In this document: positions 1 through 8,787 of the stretch, in pieces
Layout: every line of letters begins with the position of its first letter
Numbering within the stretch: the first letter of the stretch is position 1
Notes under the pieces: generated by a model
Told to the model about the DNA's origin: nothing
The model's database searches: none
What the model saw: the letters and a program-made list of their open reading frames with translations, nothing else
Assembly: GCF_014650875.1 (NCBI RefSeq)
Contig: NZ_BMVU01000005.1
Location: forward strand, 248,001-312,000
Reading direction: 5' to 3'
Length of the DNA stretch: 64,000 bases
Origin: Streptomyces minutiscleroticus
GTDB lineage: Bacteria; Actinomycetota; Actinomycetes; Streptomycetales; Streptomycetaceae
Program-made: the position numbers and the translations under genes

Positions 1-925
1 CCGGGGCCGGCTGTCCGTCCGCGGCGGCCCCTGCGTCCGCGGCGGCCCCTGCGTCCTCTGCGGGCGCGTCCTCTGCGGGCGCGTCCTCGACGGACGTGCC
101 CCCGGCCGCCGCCTGCTCGGCCGCGGCCCGGCCGTCGTCCCCGCCGTCCGGCCCGTACTCGGAGACGGTGGGGCCGGCGGGCTCCTGCTCGGCCGGGGCG
201 TACTCCGCGGGCTGCTCGTACCCGGCCGGGGCGTACTCCTCGGGCGCGTGCCCGGCCGGAGCCGCGGGCTGCTGCTGCGACCAGGGCTCGGTCGCCCAGG
301 GCGCGGGCGCGCCGCCCGGCAGGGTGGACGGGGGCGTGCCGCCCCACTGCTCGACCAGGGCGGAGGTGGTGAACTCGCCCGACTCGTCCGGCAGATCGCC
401 GCCCGCGACGGGGATGGACCACTGGCCGGTGACGTCGTGCCCGGACACGGGCGCCTGCGGGGCCTGGGGGTCCTGGAAACCCTGGGCGGGCTCCTCGTAG
501 ACGGGCTCCTCGTAGGTCCACTGGCTGTTCTGGCCCGTGGCACCCGAGTAGTACGCGAAATCGCCCTGGGCGGGCTGCTGGGGGGCCTCCTGGGCCTCGC
601 CCGGCTCGGGCCACCCCCCGGCCCGGGACTCGTCGTACTGCTCGTACCCGGCGTGCTGTCCGCCCCTGCCGTCGTCGGCCGGGGCCGGCCAGCCGAGGGC
701 CGCGGGGTCGGTGCCCGCGGTCGCGGCCGGGGAGACGGGGATCTGGGGCGGGACGTAGCCGTGGCCGGGCGCGGCGAGCGGCGAGTGCGCGTCGAGGAGC
801 GCTTCGATGCCGCCCTCGGGCAGCTTGACGAAGGCCGTGGCGCCGTCGTCGTAGTCGCCCTGGGGCAGCGGCTCCCAGGTGTTCCCCGGCTGCGGGGCGC
901 CCTCTCCGTGCTGGTCGTCGGTCAC
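1..925 (-). CDS. Fe-S subunit-type protein, disordered N-terminal part only (gene runs off the window)
   Basis: The reading frame is open from a GTG at 925 to the window edge and has no stop. Its GTG overlaps the stop of the FAD-binding gene by 4 bp (GTGA), so the two are translationally coupled. The visible 308 residues are acidic and rich in Pro, Gln, Glu, Ala and Tyr, with repeated EEYAPAGYEQ-like and AEDAPAEDAG-like segments and no predicted fold. In Streptomyces, the gene following a CoxM-type FAD subunit is often a (2Fe-2S) protein with a long disordered N-terminal extension, and the opening residues (MTDDQHGEG) fit my memory of that family. No cysteine cluster lies inside the window, so the Fe-S assignment rests on context. 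Confidence 0.6.
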   Translation of the reverse strand, partial: MTDDQHGEGAPQPGNTWEPLPQGDYDDGATAFVKLPEGGIEALLDAHSPLAAPGHGYVPPQIPVSPAATAGTDPAALGWPAPADDGRGGQHAGYEQYDESRAGGWPEPGEAQEAPQQPAQGDFAYYSGATGQNSQWTYEEPVYEEPAQGFQDPQAPQAPVSGHDVTGQWSIPVAGGDLPDESGEFTTSALVEQWGGTPPSTLPGGAPAPWATEPWSQQQPAAPAGHAPEEYAPAGYEQPAEYAPAEQEPAGPTVSEYGPDGGDDGRAAAEQAAAGGTSVEDAPAEDAPAEDAGAAADAGAAADGQPAP

Positions 926-1815
926 GACAGCGCCCTCCCCAGTGCTCGTCGGGCCAGTGCGGCGACGGTGCGCCGCAGGTGCAGTACGGCGGGCGGCAGC
1001 GGCGGCACGGAACCGTCCTCGGCGGGCACCGGGTCGGGGATGCAGGCCGCCGCGACGTACTCGCCGAACGCGTGCAGCGCCTCGGGGACGAGCGCGCGGT
1101 TGTTGTCCCAGTCGATCAGCGAGGCGACCCACTGCTCGGCGTCCAGGGGCCGCAGCGGCATCGGCGCTATGGCGCCGACGGCGCACCGCACGCCGCGCCG
1201 CGCGGGGTCGAGGACGAGCGCCACGGACGCCGTCGCGCGGCCCGGCCCGGTCCGCCCGGTGGCCTTCAGGAAGACCTGCGGGGCGTGCAGCAGCGGTACG
1301 CGCACGTAGCCGATGAGTTCGCCGCCGCGGAGCATGTCCACCCCGGCGAGCAGGTGCGAGACCGGGATCTCGCGGCGGGCGCCGCCCGGGCCCGCGATGA
1401 CGAGCGTCGCCTCCAGGGCGGCGAGCACCGGGAGCGCGTCCCCGGTGGGGGCGGCGGAGGCGATGTTGCCCCCCAGGGTGCCCGCGTTGCGGATCTGCGG
1501 CGGTCCCGCGGCGCGCGCGGCGGCGGCGAGGGCGGGGATGAGGGCGGCGAAGTCGGGGCGGCCCATGCGGGCGTGGGTGAGGCCGGCGCCGAGCAGCGCG
1601 TGGCCGTCCTGGTACTGCCAGCCGCGGATCTCGCTGATGCGGCCGAGTCCGACGAGCGCGGAGGGGCGCAGCTGCCCGGAGTTGACCGCGGTCATGAGGT
1701 CCGTGCCGCCCGCCACGGGGACGGCGGCCGGCATCGCGGCGAGTGCCGCCACCGCCTCGTCCAGCGAGGCGGGCAGCGTCACGGCCTGCGCCGCCTGCGG
1801 TGCGTGCGTGGTCAA
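922..1815 (-). CDS. FAD-binding subunit of a molybdopterin (xanthine/CO dehydrogenase type) hydroxylase
   Basis: A 297-residue protein of the CoxM/XdhB family. It would bind FAD and pass electrons from the Fe-S subunit to the acceptor in a cytoplasmic molybdenum hydroxylase. The FAD motifs are visible: AGGTDLM near residue 35 and the later IRNAGTLGGNIA loop, followed by a typical C-terminal CO_deh_flav_C region. I chose the TTG at 1815 because GGAAGGGG lies about 8 nt upstream and the product begins TTHAPQAAQ at normal family length; a longer reading frame to 1908 adds residues unlike the family. The stop overlaps the start of the next gene (922-925). The molybdopterin subunit would lie beyond the window, so the substrate cannot be named. 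Confidence 0.85.
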   Translation of the reverse strand: MTTHAPQAAQAVTLPASLDEAVAALAAMPAAVPVAGGTDLMTAVNSGQLRPSALVGLGRISEIRGWQYQDGHALLGAGLTHARMGRPDFAALIPALAAAARAAGPPQIRNAGTLGGNIASAAPTGDALPVLAALEATLVIAGPGGARREIPVSHLLAGVDMLRGGELIGYVRVPLLHAPQVFLKATGRTGPGRATASVALVLDPARRGVRCAVGAIAPMPLRPLDAEQWVASLIDWDNNRALVPEALHAFGEYVAAACIPDPVPAEDGSVPPLPPAVLHLRRTVAALARRALGRALS

Positions 1816-2402
1816 AACCGGCTGCCCCTTCCCGCTGCCCACCTGGTCCCACCTGCTGTCGTACGGTACGTGCCGACAGGGCGGACGTGGCAACTCTGGC
1901 ACATTCAACCAGTGCCCCGACGCGGGGGTCCGCTAGGAGGCATTCCTCCCTCCCACCAGCCGATCGTCCATTTTCTCCCGACATCGGCGGTCACGGCGAA
2001 TTGACTCCCTTCGCGGACGGTTGAGCGGCTTCGGGGCGTGCGGCCGGGCGGCGCGATCCGGAGACGGCGGGACGATCCGGCACGAGGTCCGCGCCCGGAC
2101 CGGGGACCGGCGCGGGCCCCGGTCGCGGAACCGCTCCGGGCGACGGCCGCGCCGCCGCCCGCGGACCGGCGCGCGGCCCGACACGCCGCCCGGCCTGCGG
2201 AGCGGCGTGCGATCCGGACCATGGGGGACATACGAGGCGATCGGGACCATCGGGGCCGCGCGGCCGGGGGCCGCCCCGCCCGCGCGGCCGGAAACCGCTC
2301 CTCCGGCCGGACCTCCGGCGGCTCCCCCGTGGCCCGCCCCTGGCCCGCCGGCGGACGGCGGGGCGGCCCCGCGGCGGTACGGCCCGCGGAACCGCGCCCG
2401 AC
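1816..2402. other. Intergenic region upstream of the FAD subunit gene
   Basis: About 590 bases, extremely G+C rich between 2040 and 2400, between the hexosaminidase stop and the FAD subunit start. Reading frames through it give only Arg/Pro/Gly/Ala-rich products without domains, so I see no gene. A dyad, CTGTCG at 1856-1861 and CGACAG at 1874-1879 (12-nt spacer), sits about 40 nt upstream of the TTG start and could be an operator for the oxidoreductase operon. That reading is tentative. Confidence 0.4.
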
Positions 2403-4109
2403 TCACACGTTCGGGGGCGCCCCTTCGATCGGGCGGCCGAGCACTCCGGGGCGACGCTGCCACGGCCGCGGCCCCGTGGGCGGGCGGTAGGCCACCCCCA
2501 GGGCGTCGAGCCGCTCGTAGTGCTCGCCCATCCGGCGCTCGAAGTCCGCGAAGTCCCGCTCCCCGGGGGCCGGAAGGGCGCTCCAGGCGACCTCGGCGAG
2601 GGCCGCGAGCCGCGGGAAGGTCTGGTAGTCCACGCGCGCGCGGTCCTCCATCACCTCGGTCCACACGTTGGCCTGCGTGCCCAGCACGTGCCGCGCCTGG
2701 GCGGGCGTCAGCTCCGGGGGCACGGGCTCGAAGCGGTACACGTCCTCCAGGGTGCGCACGTAGCCGATCGGCACCGGCTCGTCCGGGCCGCCGTCCTGGC
2801 GGTGGTCCAGGTACACCTGCTGCTCGGGGCACATGACGACGTCGTGGCCCGCGCGCGCGGCCGCGACGCCGCCCCCGTAGCCGCGCCAGGACGACACGGC
2901 GGCCCCCTCGGCGAGTCCGCCCTCCAGGATCTCGTCCCAGCCGATCAGCCGGCGGCCGCGCGCGGCGAGCCAGCCGTCGAAGTGCCGGACGAACCACGAC
3001 TGCAGCCCGTCCTCGCCGTCGAGCCCCAGCTCCCGGATGCGGGCCTGCGCGGCCGGCGAGCGCCGCCACTGGTCCTTGGGGCACTCGTCGCCGCCGATGT
3101 GGAAGAAGTGCGAGAACGGGGCGGCGTCGGCGGGGAACAGGCCGAGCAGCTCCTCGAAGACCTCCTCGTAGAAGCGCAGGACGGTGTCGGTGGGGGCCAG
3201 GACGTTGGGCGAGACGCCCCAGGTGTCCCAGACGGAGAGGGCGGCGGTGTCGACGACGTCGGTGTTGCCCAGCTCCGGGTAGGCCGCGATCGCGGCCTGC
3301 GAGTGGCCCGGTACGTCGATCTCCGGCACGACGCTGATGTGCCGCTCGGCGGCGTACGCGACGATCTCGCGGAGGTCGTCCTGGGTGTAGAAGCCGCCGT
3401 GCGGTTTGTCCTCCCACAGCGGCGACGCGCGGTGGCCGGATTTGGTGCGTGCCCGCCAGGCCCCGACCTCCGTCAGCCGGGGGCGGCCCTTGACCTCCAC
3501 CCGCCAGCCCTGGTCGTCGGTGAGGTGGAAGTGGAAGACGTTCAGCTTGTGCGCGGCCATCAGGTCGAGCTGCCGCAGGACGCCGTCCTTGGGCGTGAAG
3601 TGCCGGGCCACGTCGAGCATCTGCCCGCGCCAGCGGAAGCGGGGCGCGTCCTCGACGGCGACGGCCGGCACGGTCCACCGGCCGCCGCGGGCGAGGGGCG
3701 CGCGGCGGAACGCGGCGGGGCCCAGCAGCTGGCGCAGCGTCTGGGCACCCCAGAAGACCCCGGCCGGGCCGCCGCCGAGGATGCTCACGCCGTCCCGACC
3801 TGCGGTCAGCCGGTAGCCCTCGGGGCCGAGCCCGGCGGCCTCGCCCGCCGCCTCCCCCGCGGCGTCCCCGGACGCCGTGCGCAGCCGGATCACACCGCCG
3901 TCCCGGCCGTGGCCGCCGCCCGGCGCCGGGTCGAGCGGGAACCCCGTGGCCGCGCCGAGCGCGCCGCGCAGCCAGCGCGCCGTCGCCCCGGTGCCCGGAC
4001 CGGCGTCGACCACCGTCGCCGCGTCCAGGACGAAGTCGCCCCCGCCGGGTACCTCCCGCACGCTGCGGGGGGCGGGAATCAGCCGCGCCGCGGCCGTGTC
4101 GGTCTCCAT
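2403..4109 (-). CDS. Beta-N-acetylhexosaminidase, glycoside hydrolase family 20, cytoplasmic
   Basis: A 568-residue GH20 enzyme that releases terminal N-acetylglucosamine (or N-acetylgalactosamine) from oligosaccharides. The N-terminal GH20b domain (about 10-150) precedes the barrel (about 160-510). The catalytic Asp-Glu pair is in HIGGDECP near residue 339, with the family landmarks HFHLTDDQGW and VPEIDVPGHS. There is no signal peptide, so it should act inside the cell on sugars brought in by the ABC transporter encoded just upstream; 91 nt... more exactly 85 nt, separate it from the last permease. The ATG at 4109 has GGAG close upstream. The four genes look like one operon for chitin-derived oligosaccharides. 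Confidence 0.93.
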   Translation of the reverse strand: METDTAAARLIPAPRSVREVPGGGDFVLDAATVVDAGPGTGATARWLRGALGAATGFPLDPAPGGGHGRDGGVIRLRTASGDAAGEAAGEAAGLGPEGYRLTAGRDGVSILGGGPAGVFWGAQTLRQLLGPAAFRRAPLARGGRWTVPAVAVEDAPRFRWRGQMLDVARHFTPKDGVLRQLDLMAAHKLNVFHFHLTDDQGWRVEVKGRPRLTEVGAWRARTKSGHRASPLWEDKPHGGFYTQDDLREIVAYAAERHISVVPEIDVPGHSQAAIAAYPELGNTDVVDTAALSVWDTWGVSPNVLAPTDTVLRFYEEVFEELLGLFPADAAPFSHFFHIGGDECPKDQWRRSPAAQARIRELGLDGEDGLQSWFVRHFDGWLAARGRRLIGWDEILEGGLAEGAAVSSWRGYGGGVAAARAGHDVVMCPEQQVYLDHRQDGGPDEPVPIGYVRTLEDVYRFEPVPPELTPAQARHVLGTQANVWTEVMEDRARVDYQTFPRLAALAEVAWSALPAPGERDFADFERRMGEHYERLDALGVAYRPPTGPRPWQRRPGVLGRPIEGAPPNV

Positions 4110-4194
4110 ACGCTCCGTACTCCTGTCCGCCGTACCGGTGTGCCTTCTCCGCCGTACCGGTCATGTCCCCGGTGGTCCCGTGCCCCGCCCGCCC

Positions 4195-5103
4195 TCAGTC
4201 CTTCACGGCTCCGCCGAGCCCCGACACCAGCCGTCTCTGCACCAGCACGAAGAAGACCAGCACGGGGACGGTCATCACCGTCGACGCGGCCATCACGCCG
4301 CCCCAGTCCGTGTCGTCCGGCTTGTAGAACACCAGCAGCGCCATCGGCAGCGTGGACTGCGAGGTGTCGCTGATGATGAAGGACTTGGCGAACAGGAAGT
4401 CGTTCCAGGCCGAGATGAAGGAGAAGACGCTCGTGGCGACGAGCCCCGGGAACACCAGCGGGAAAAGGATCTGCCACAGGAATCGCGCGCGGCTCGCGCC
4501 GTCGATGTACGCGGCCTCTTCCAGCGCCTCGGGAACGGCTTTCACGAAACCGCGCAGCATCCAGATCGCGAAGGGCAGCGAGAAGGCGATGTGCGGCAGG
4601 ATCAGCGACCCCAGCGTGTTCAGCTGGCCGAAGTCCCGCATCAGGAAGAAGAGCGGAATCGCCAGTGCCTCCACGGGCACCATCTGCGCGGCCAGGAACA
4701 TGATCAGCAAAGTGGTGCGGAAGCGGAAACGGAATCGCGTCACGGCGGTCGCGGCGAGGAATGCGATCAGCGCCGAGACGACGACCACGCTCACCGCGAC
4801 GACCACGCTGTTGACGAAGTACCGGCCGAATTCCTCCTGCTGGAAGACGCGGCGGAAGGAGTCGAGCGACGGTGAGAGCGTCCACGGGCGCGGCTCGCTC
4901 GATTCGATCTCGCCCGCCGGCTTGAAGGCGCTCAGCACCATCCAGTACAGCGGGAAGGCCACGACGACCGCGACGATCAGGGCGGACGCCTCGGCCGCGA
5001 GGCGCCACGGCCGGCGCACGAACCGGCGCGCGGGCCGTGCCGCGCGGACCGGAACCGGCGGAACCGACGGTCCCGGGGAAGTCGGCGCACTCGGCGTACT
5101 CAC
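4195..5103 (-). CDS. Sugar ABC transporter permease, MalG/MsmG type
   Basis: A 302-residue inner-membrane permease of the carbohydrate ABC family (CUT1, second permease). Six membrane segments are expected; the EAA loop that docks the ATPase reads EEAAYIDGASRARF in the middle of the protein. The GTG start at 5103 overlaps the stop of the upstream permease by 4 bp. A proline-rich tail of about 30 residues precedes the first membrane segment. There is no ATPase gene in the operon; Streptomyces CUT1 systems usually share MsiK, which I infer here. Likely substrate, by the neighbouring GH20 enzyme: N-acetylglucosamine oligomers. Confidence 0.92.
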   Translation of the reverse strand: MSTPSAPTSPGPSVPPVPVRAARPARRFVRRPWRLAAEASALIVAVVVAFPLYWMVLSAFKPAGEIESSEPRPWTLSPSLDSFRRVFQQEEFGRYFVNSVVVAVSVVVVSALIAFLAATAVTRFRFRFRTTLLIMFLAAQMVPVEALAIPLFFLMRDFGQLNTLGSLILPHIAFSLPFAIWMLRGFVKAVPEALEEAAYIDGASRARFLWQILFPLVFPGLVATSVFSFISAWNDFLFAKSFIISDTSQSTLPMALLVFYKPDDTDWGGVMAASTVMTVPVLVFFVLVQRRLVSGLGGAVKD

Positions 5104-6188
5104 AGTTCCTCCCCCTGTCTGCGCAGCAGCCGCAGATACACCAGCGTGACCGCCAGCAGGATCAGCAGCATCACCACGCCGATCGCCGAACCGAGGCTGT
5201 ACTCCGAGGAGGCGAAGGCCTTCTGGTACGCGTACACGTTCAGCACGAGATTCTGCTGGGCGATGCCGCCGCCGTTGGTCATCACGTAGATCTGCGTGAA
5301 GATCTTGAAGTCCCAGATGACGGACTGGAGGGTGACGACCACCAGAATGGGCCGCAGCATCGGCGCCAGCACCGAACGCCAGACGCGCCACTGCGAGGCG
5401 CCGTCCAGGGCCGCCGCCTCCAGCACTTCCGAGGGCACGGCGCGAATACCGGCGTACACCGTCACCATGACGAACGGGAAGGAACACCAGACGACTTCGA
5501 GGAGTACGAGGGCGAAGGCGCTGAAACGGCCGTACGTCCACGAATGATCGCCCAGTCCCAGCACCCGGTTGACCGGACCGAAATCGGGGTCGAAGAGGAA
5601 CAGCCAGACCGTGGAGCCGGTGATCGCCGGGGTCGCCCAGGCGCCGAGCGCGGCCAGCACGAGCGCCAGCCGGGGCACCGCCCGCACCCGGGTGAGCAGC
5701 ACGGCCAGGGCGCAGCCGACGGCGAGGGTGGACACGACACAGGCGGCCGCGAACAGCACGGTCGCCAGCAGCACCCGCCAGAACTCGCCGTCCCCGAAGA
5801 GCGCGGCGTAGTTGCCGAGGCCCTGGAACGTGGTCGGCTCGCCGCCGCTGACCTGCGCCTGGGTGTACTCCAGGAACGAGATCAGACCGAGCTGGTAGAT
5901 GGGGTAGACGAGCAGTCCGGCGAGGACGACGAGGGCGGGGGCGAGGTAGAGCCACGGCGTCCAGCCGCCGCTCCCCCGGCGGGCCCGCCCGGCCGAGGCG
6001 CCGGTGCCGCCGGGGCGGGACGGGCGCCCCGGGGACCCTCCCCGGGACCTCTTCGCGGGTCCGGCCCCCGGCCCGGCGGACGCGCCGGTACGGGCGCCCG
6101 GCACCGGTACCGGCACGGCCGGGGCGTCCGCCGCGGCGTCCGCTCCCCGGGCGGGGCCGGACGCCGCGGGCTCGGTCGCGCGCCTCAT
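5100..6188 (-). CDS. Sugar ABC transporter permease, MalF/UgpA type
   Basis: A 362-residue first permease of the same importer. The first 75 residues are an Ala/Pro/Gly/Arg-rich cytoplasmic tail, then WTPWLYLAPALVVLAGLL begins the first of six membrane segments; the EAA loop reads LEAAALDGASQWRVW. The ATG at 6188 overlaps the binding-protein stop (ATGA, 6185-6188) and its own stop overlaps the next permease, so synthesis of the three parts is coupled. The long low-complexity tail is unusual for the family but common in high-GC actinomycetes. Confidence 0.92.
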   Translation of the reverse strand: MRRATEPAASGPARGADAAADAPAVPVPVPGARTGASAGPGAGPAKRSRGGSPGRPSRPGGTGASAGRARRGSGGWTPWLYLAPALVVLAGLLVYPIYQLGLISFLEYTQAQVSGGEPTTFQGLGNYAALFGDGEFWRVLLATVLFAAACVVSTLAVGCALAVLLTRVRAVPRLALVLAALGAWATPAITGSTVWLFLFDPDFGPVNRVLGLGDHSWTYGRFSAFALVLLEVVWCSFPFVMVTVYAGIRAVPSEVLEAAALDGASQWRVWRSVLAPMLRPILVVVTLQSVIWDFKIFTQIYVMTNGGGIAQQNLVLNVYAYQKAFASSEYSLGSAIGVVMLLILLAVTLVYLRLLRRQGEEL

Positions 6189-7489
6189 CCCGCGGAGCCG
6201 AAGGCGTCGTCCATCTTCCTCGCCGCGTCCCGCGCGGCGGCGCCGACGTCCTTCCGGCCGCTGACGATCTCCTGGAACATCGTCGGCAGCACCTGGGAGG
6301 AGTCGATCCGCGCCCACGCCGGGGAGGCGGGCACGAACTCGGTGCCCGCGTCCAGCGTCTCGACGAAGGGCTCCACGAACGGCTCCTTCTGCGCGACCTT
6401 CCCGCGCACGTCCGTGAACGTCGGCAGGAAGCCCATCGCGTCGAAGAGGTCCTCCTGCGCCTCCTTCGAGGCCAGCCGCTTCATCAGGTCGACCGCGAGG
6501 GTGCGGTGCGACGTGCTCCTGAGGACGCCGAGGTTGTTGCCGCCCGCGAACGCCGGGGCGATCTCGCCGGACTCCACGCCGGGCAGCGGCACGACCGCGT
6601 ACTCGCCCTTGACCTTCCCCGCCTCGACCGCCTGGTGGCTGAAGTCGCCGCCGATGGCCATGGCGGCCTTGCCGGAGGCGAAGGCGGTGACGGTGTCGTT
6701 GCCGCCCATGCCCGCGCACTTGGCGGCCGGGCAGTTGTCGTCGCCGAAGAGCGAGGTGTACGCCTCGATGCCCTTCCTCGCGTCCGCGCCGTCGACGGCG
6801 GAGACGTACGAACCGCCCTTCTCCTCGGCGAGTTCGCCGCCGTGGGCCCAGATGAAGGGCATCGCCCCGTAGGTGTACGCGCCGCCGACCGCGAGGCCGT
6901 ACAGGTCCGGCCTCGCCCGCCGGATCTCCTTCGCGGTGGAGATCAGCTCCTTCTGCGTCCTCGGGACGTCGAGGTCCAGCTCCTCGAAGACGTCGGTGCG
7001 GTAGTAGAGCGCCCGTACGCCGACGAAGTAGGGGGCCCCGTACACCTTCCCGCCGACCGTCACGGACCTCTTCGCCGTGGGGTCGGTGTCCTTCGCCTCG
7101 CTCCAGCCGGCGAAGTCCTCGGTGACGTCCGCCAGTCCGCCGTCCTCGACGTACCCGGCGGTGTCGGTGTTGCCGTACTCGACGAGGTCCGGAGCGCTCT
7201 CCGGGTCGTTGAAGGCGGCCTTGATCCGCTGGGCGCGGGTCTCGACGGGGATGTACTCGACGTCCACCTCGGTGCCGTCGTGGGCCTTCTCGAAGGCGGC
7301 GACGACGCTGTCGACGACCTTCTCCTTCGGCTTGTTGTTGACCTCCTGGAAGAGCCACACGCGCAGCGTGCCGCTCTTCTCGTCCCCGGCAGAGCCGTTG
7401 TCACTCGTCTGCGGCGCGCAGGCGGTGGCGGTCAGTCCGGCGGCGAGCAGCGCCGCCACGGAAACGGACATACGGGCAGAGAGCTTCAT
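6185..7489 (-). CDS. Extracellular solute-binding lipoprotein of a sugar ABC importer
   Basis: A 434-residue family 1 binding protein anchored outside the membrane. The N-terminus has a short basic stretch, a hydrophobic core and a lipobox ending in TATAC near residue 24. The mature part shows the usual SBP_bac_1 pattern (LRVWLFQEVNN near the start; APYFVGVRALYYR in the ligand cleft region). The start at 7489 has a strong GGAGG 7 nt upstream. It heads the operon with two permeases and GH20, so chitobiose or a related GlcNAc sugar is the best guess for its ligand. A DasR-like site about 100 nt upstream supports this. Confidence 0.9.
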   Translation of the reverse strand: MKLSARMSVSVAALLAAGLTATACAPQTSDNGSAGDEKSGTLRVWLFQEVNNKPKEKVVDSVVAAFEKAHDGTEVDVEYIPVETRAQRIKAAFNDPESAPDLVEYGNTDTAGYVEDGGLADVTEDFAGWSEAKDTDPTAKRSVTVGGKVYGAPYFVGVRALYYRTDVFEELDLDVPRTQKELISTAKEIRRARPDLYGLAVGGAYTYGAMPFIWAHGGELAEEKGGSYVSAVDGADARKGIEAYTSLFGDDNCPAAKCAGMGGNDTVTAFASGKAAMAIGGDFSHQAVEAGKVKGEYAVVPLPGVESGEIAPAFAGGNNLGVLRSTSHRTLAVDLMKRLASKEAQEDLFDAMGFLPTFTDVRGKVAQKEPFVEPFVETLDAGTEFVPASPAWARIDSSQVLPTMFQEIVSGRKDVGAAARDAARKMDDAFGSAG

Positions 7490-7513
7490 CAGCGTCCTCC
7501 GAGCGGGCACGCG

Positions 7514-7549
7514 TTGCACCATGTGCAATAAGGGTTTCGCTCTGCACAA
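7514..7549. promoter_or_regulatory. Palindromic operator plus extra half-site upstream of the sugar importer
   Basis: TTGCACCATGTGCAA (7514-7528) is an inverted repeat with 6-bp arms and a 3-nt centre. A further CTGCACAA half-site lies at 7542-7549, so TGTGCA/TGCACA also pair across 15 nt. It lies 25-60 nt upstream of the binding-protein start, where a repressor would block the promoter or early transcript. The binding factor is unknown to me; a LacI, ROK or GntR regulator is possible. Confidence 0.45.
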
Positions 7550-7585
7550 CACGTCGGAGGCTAGAAGTACATGAACATGCCCACA

Positions 7586-7601
7586 AGAGGTCTCAACCAC
7601 T
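7586..7601. promoter_or_regulatory. Candidate DasR-responsive element (dre)
   Basis: AGAGGTCTCAACCACT matches the published dre consensus ACTGGTCTAGACCACT at 12 of 16 positions, keeping GGTCT and the ACCACT arm. DasR is the GntR-family repressor of GlcNAc/chitin genes in Streptomyces, released by GlcN-6-P. The site lies about 97 nt upstream of an operon that ends with a GH20 hexosaminidase, which is the right context. The match is by eye. Confidence 0.5.
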
Positions 7602-7676
7602 CTGTGACCACCGGAAGCACTCCCTGCAACGGGAGGCCCGTGGAAAACCGTGGAAACCGCAGAAGGGCATGACAAA

Positions 7677-7708
7677 ACCGCGGCACCCCGGTGACGGGGT
7701 GCCGCGGT
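7677..7708 (-). terminator. Intrinsic terminator after the DUF3039 gene
   Basis: A perfect 14-bp stem (7677-7690 with 7695-7708) closes a GTGA loop. On the minus strand the stem is followed by TTTTG. It lies 33 nt past the stop of the DUF3039 gene and separates it from the sugar operon. Confidence 0.85.
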
Positions 7709-7741
7709 CACACCCGGCGCGGGGACCGCGGGCGCGGGCGG

Positions 7742-8026
7742 CTACTTGCCGTCGCCGCCCTTGTCCTTGTCCCCGCCGGAGCCCATGGACTCGTAGATCT
7801 CCTTGCACATGGGGCACACGGGGTACTTCTTCGGGTCGCGGCCCGGCACCCACACCTTGCCGCACAGCGCGACGACGGGCGTCCCGTCGAGTGCGCTCGC
7901 CATGATCTTGTCCTTCTGGACATAATGGGCGAAGCGCTCGTGGTCGCCGTCGCCGTGCGAGGTCTGCGGCGTCGGCTCGACGAGGGTCCCCGTACCAGTC
8001 CCGCGCTCGGGCTCAAGAGTGCTCAT
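7742..8026 (-). CDS. DUF3039 small zinc-ribbon-like protein
   Basis: A 94-residue protein conserved across actinobacteria. The middle shows FAHYVQKDKI and then CGKVWVPGRDPKKYPVCPMC, with three cysteines and a CPxC knuckle that suggests metal binding. The C-terminus is a charged Gly/Lys/Asp tail. I chose the ATG at 8026 (product begins MSTLEPERG), which is the usual family start; an in-frame ATG three codons earlier is possible. No function is known to me. It stands alone, with its own terminator. Confidence 0.85.
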   Translation of the reverse strand: MSTLEPERGTGTGTLVEPTPQTSHGDGDHERFAHYVQKDKIMASALDGTPVVALCGKVWVPGRDPKKYPVCPMCKEIYESMGSGGDKDKGGDGK

Positions 8027-8211
8027 AACAGCCAAGGGTACTGAATCGCCGGCCGCGGGCGCCCGGGCGCGGGCGAGGCGTTCCGGTACGGAGAATCCAC
8101 CCGCGCGGCTTCACGGGACCGGGCCCGTCCGTACGCCCGGCACGCACCGGCCGGGGCGGCCCCGCCACCGCCTCGCGGCCGGCACCCGCCGGTCCGGGAC
8201 GGGGGCGTCCG

Positions 8212-8787
8212 TCAGTTCAGGGACGGGTCGTCCGGGTACGTCGCCACCATCGCCAGCTCGTTGCGCTGGCGGCGCAGCACCTCGCGCCACAGCCGCTCCG
8301 GCGCCGGCGAGGAGACGTCGCCCGGCTCGGACTCCACGACGTACCAGGCCCCCTCGACCAGTTCGTCCTCCAGCTGGCCCGGGCCCCAGCCCGCGTACCC
8401 CGCGAAGATGCGCAGCGAGCCCAGGACCGAGGCGAGCAGCTCCGGCGGGGCCTCCAGGTCGACCAGGCCGATCGCGCCGTGCACGCGCCGCCAGCCGAGC
8501 GGGGCCGATTCCCCCGCGTCGCCGCCGCCCGGGACGACGGCGACGCCGAGGGCCGAGTCGAGGGAGACCGGACCGCCCTGGAACACGACGCCGGGCTCGC
8601 CGGTGAGGTCCGCCCAGCCTTCGAGGATGTCGCCCACCCCGACCGGGGTCGGGCGGTTGAGGACGACGCCGAGCGAGCCCTCCTCGTCGTGGTCGAGGAG
8701 GAGCACGACCGCGCGGTCGAAGTTCGGGTCCGCCAGGGCGGGCGTGGCCACGAGCAGCCGCCCTGTGAGCGAGGACACCTCGGTCAT
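8212..8787 (-). CDS. YqgE/AlgH family (DUF179) protein
   Basis: A 191-residue single-domain protein of the UPF0301 family. Family hallmarks are visible: LLVATPALADPNFDRAVVLL at the start, LGVVLNRPT, VFQGGPV, and IFAGYAGWGPGQLE. Members are small cytoplasmic proteins; the biochemical role is unsettled. The start at 8787 (MTEVSSLTG) matches the family; an in-frame ATG at 8796 adds three residues, and neither has an ideal ribosome site. It is transcribed away from murA across a 250-bp shared upstream region. Confidence 0.88.
   Translation of the reverse strand: MTEVSSLTGRLLVATPALADPNFDRAVVLLLDHDEEGSLGVVLNRPTPVGVGDILEGWADLTGEPGVVFQGGPVSLDSALGVAVVPGGGDAGESAPLGWRRVHGAIGLVDLEAPPELLASVLGSLRIFAGYAGWGPGQLEDELVEGAWYVVESEPGDVSSPAPERLWREVLRRQRNELAMVATYPDDPSLN

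Noticed and set aside
1905-2231. 108-codon minus-strand frame upstream of the FAD subunit gene
   Set aside because: Composition is dominated by Arg/Gly/Pro/Ala, there is no domain, and no convincing ribosome site.
1933-4164. Very long minus-strand open frame rich in Arg, Pro and Gly across the GH20 gene
   Set aside because: It is a frame-shifted reading of the GH20 gene and its flank, as often happens at this GC content; it has no domain and the GH20 frame has all the motifs.
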